Shown: one piece after another, positions 63,845 to 64,000 of the stretch
How positions within the stretch are numbered: position 1 is the stretch's first letter
Layout of the letters: every line of letters begins with the position of its first letter
Assembly (NCBI RefSeq): GCF_920987055.1
Contig: NZ_CAKLBX010000001.1
Location: 3,520,501 to 3,584,500 of the forward strand
Source of the DNA: Novosphingobium sp. CECT 9465
GTDB taxonomy: Bacteria; Pseudomonadota; Alphaproteobacteria; Sphingomonadales; Sphingomonadaceae
Direction of reading: 5' to 3'
DNA length: 64,000 nucleotides
The notes under the pieces: model-generated
The model's input: the letters and a program-made list of their open reading frames with translations, nothing else
Databases searched by the model: none
Told to the model about the DNA's origin: nothing
Program-made: the position numbers and the translations under genes

Positions 63845-64000
63845 CTACATCTCGATCCAGAGATGATCGATCTGGATCGGAGACAGGCCGGCGAGTCGTT
63901 GATGATGGGATCGCAGGAACGCCAGGCGCTGCGCTGCATCGTGGCCTAGCAGCGCCAACTTATCCGTGACCGACCAGTTTTCCACTGTGTCGCCTACGAT
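63845..64000 (-). CDS. C-terminal 51 residues of an unidentified gene (runs off the window)
   Basis: Open from the window edge to TAG at 63845-63847. VENWSVTDKLALLGHDAAQR then FLRSHHQRLAGLSPIQIDHL has coding-like composition with helix-forming segments. The family cannot be judged from this tail. Confidence 0.55.
   Translation of the reverse strand: MVGDTVENWSVTDKLALLGHDAAQRLAFLRSHHQRLAGLSPIQIDHLWIEM

Noticed and set aside
1..64000. CRISPR arrays or rRNA genes
   Set aside because: No regularly spaced short direct repeats and no rRNA-like sequence were seen anywhere in the window.

Overview
ORGANISM. The left 9.4 kb reads as ordinary high-GC alphaproteobacterial chromosome, most likely a sphingomonad (Novosphingobium/Sphingobium-like). 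It holds a class I fumarase, a Pcm-like protein next to a TolC-family protein, a PopZ/DUF2497 protein, a DUF2093 protein, purD and xseA. This is an inference from gene content; no rRNA or other taxonomic marker is present.

LAYOUT. (1) 1-9422: core genes, ending where an insertion sequence cuts an M23 peptidase gene. (2) 9423-30430: a mosaic built by insertion sequences. Three copies of a 1523-bp DD(35)E element lie at 9423, 17735 and 23067; the first is itself split by a 2240-bp group II intron. Two identical 1000-bp IS5-type elements lie at 24731 and 29431. Between them sit a truncated Fic gene with its HTH partner, an ArdA antirestriction operon, an unrecognised 708-aa protein with a PD-(D/E)XK-like motif, a broken Rieske-oxygenase catabolic cluster, several small proteins, a tRNA-Leu(UAA) gene carrying a group I intron, and a truncated tyrosine recombinase. 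(3) 30431-37.3 kb: a metal-responsive MerR/CDF module with small membrane and Cys-rich exported proteins, an IS110 element and a large ParB-domain protein. (4) 37.4-57.4 kb: a frameshifted ArdC, then a long metal-homeostasis island almost entirely on the minus strand: DUF305, DedA, MgtC, a P1B-4-like ATPase, CDF, ZIP, bestrophin, an isolated fliE, CzcCBA, a cytochrome c-FTR1 fusion, and a second CDF/MerR pair. (5) 57.4-61.9 kb: a decayed aspartyl-protease/PDZ gene and a 3057-bp tniABR transposon with 47-bp inverted ends. (6) 62.2-64 kb: an intact tyrosine recombinase and the end of an unidentified gene.

HOW IT WORKS TOGETHER. The metal island covers most steps of heavy-metal handling. MerR sensors act on 19-bp-spacer promoters. 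Inner-membrane export is by CDF and P-type ATPase, trans-envelope export by CzcCBA, uptake by ZIP and FTR1-type proteins, and exported Cys- or His-rich proteins may bind metal in the periplasm. The accessory segments carry anti-restriction (ArdA, ArdC), partition (ParB) and Fic/HTH genes typical of conjugative elements, so most of 13-63 kb is probably remains of plasmids or integrative elements joined by insertion sequences.

CAUTION. From about 38 kb rightwards several conserved genes are interrupted by single-base indels, often in short homopolymers. Some apparent pseudogenes there may be sequence errors.
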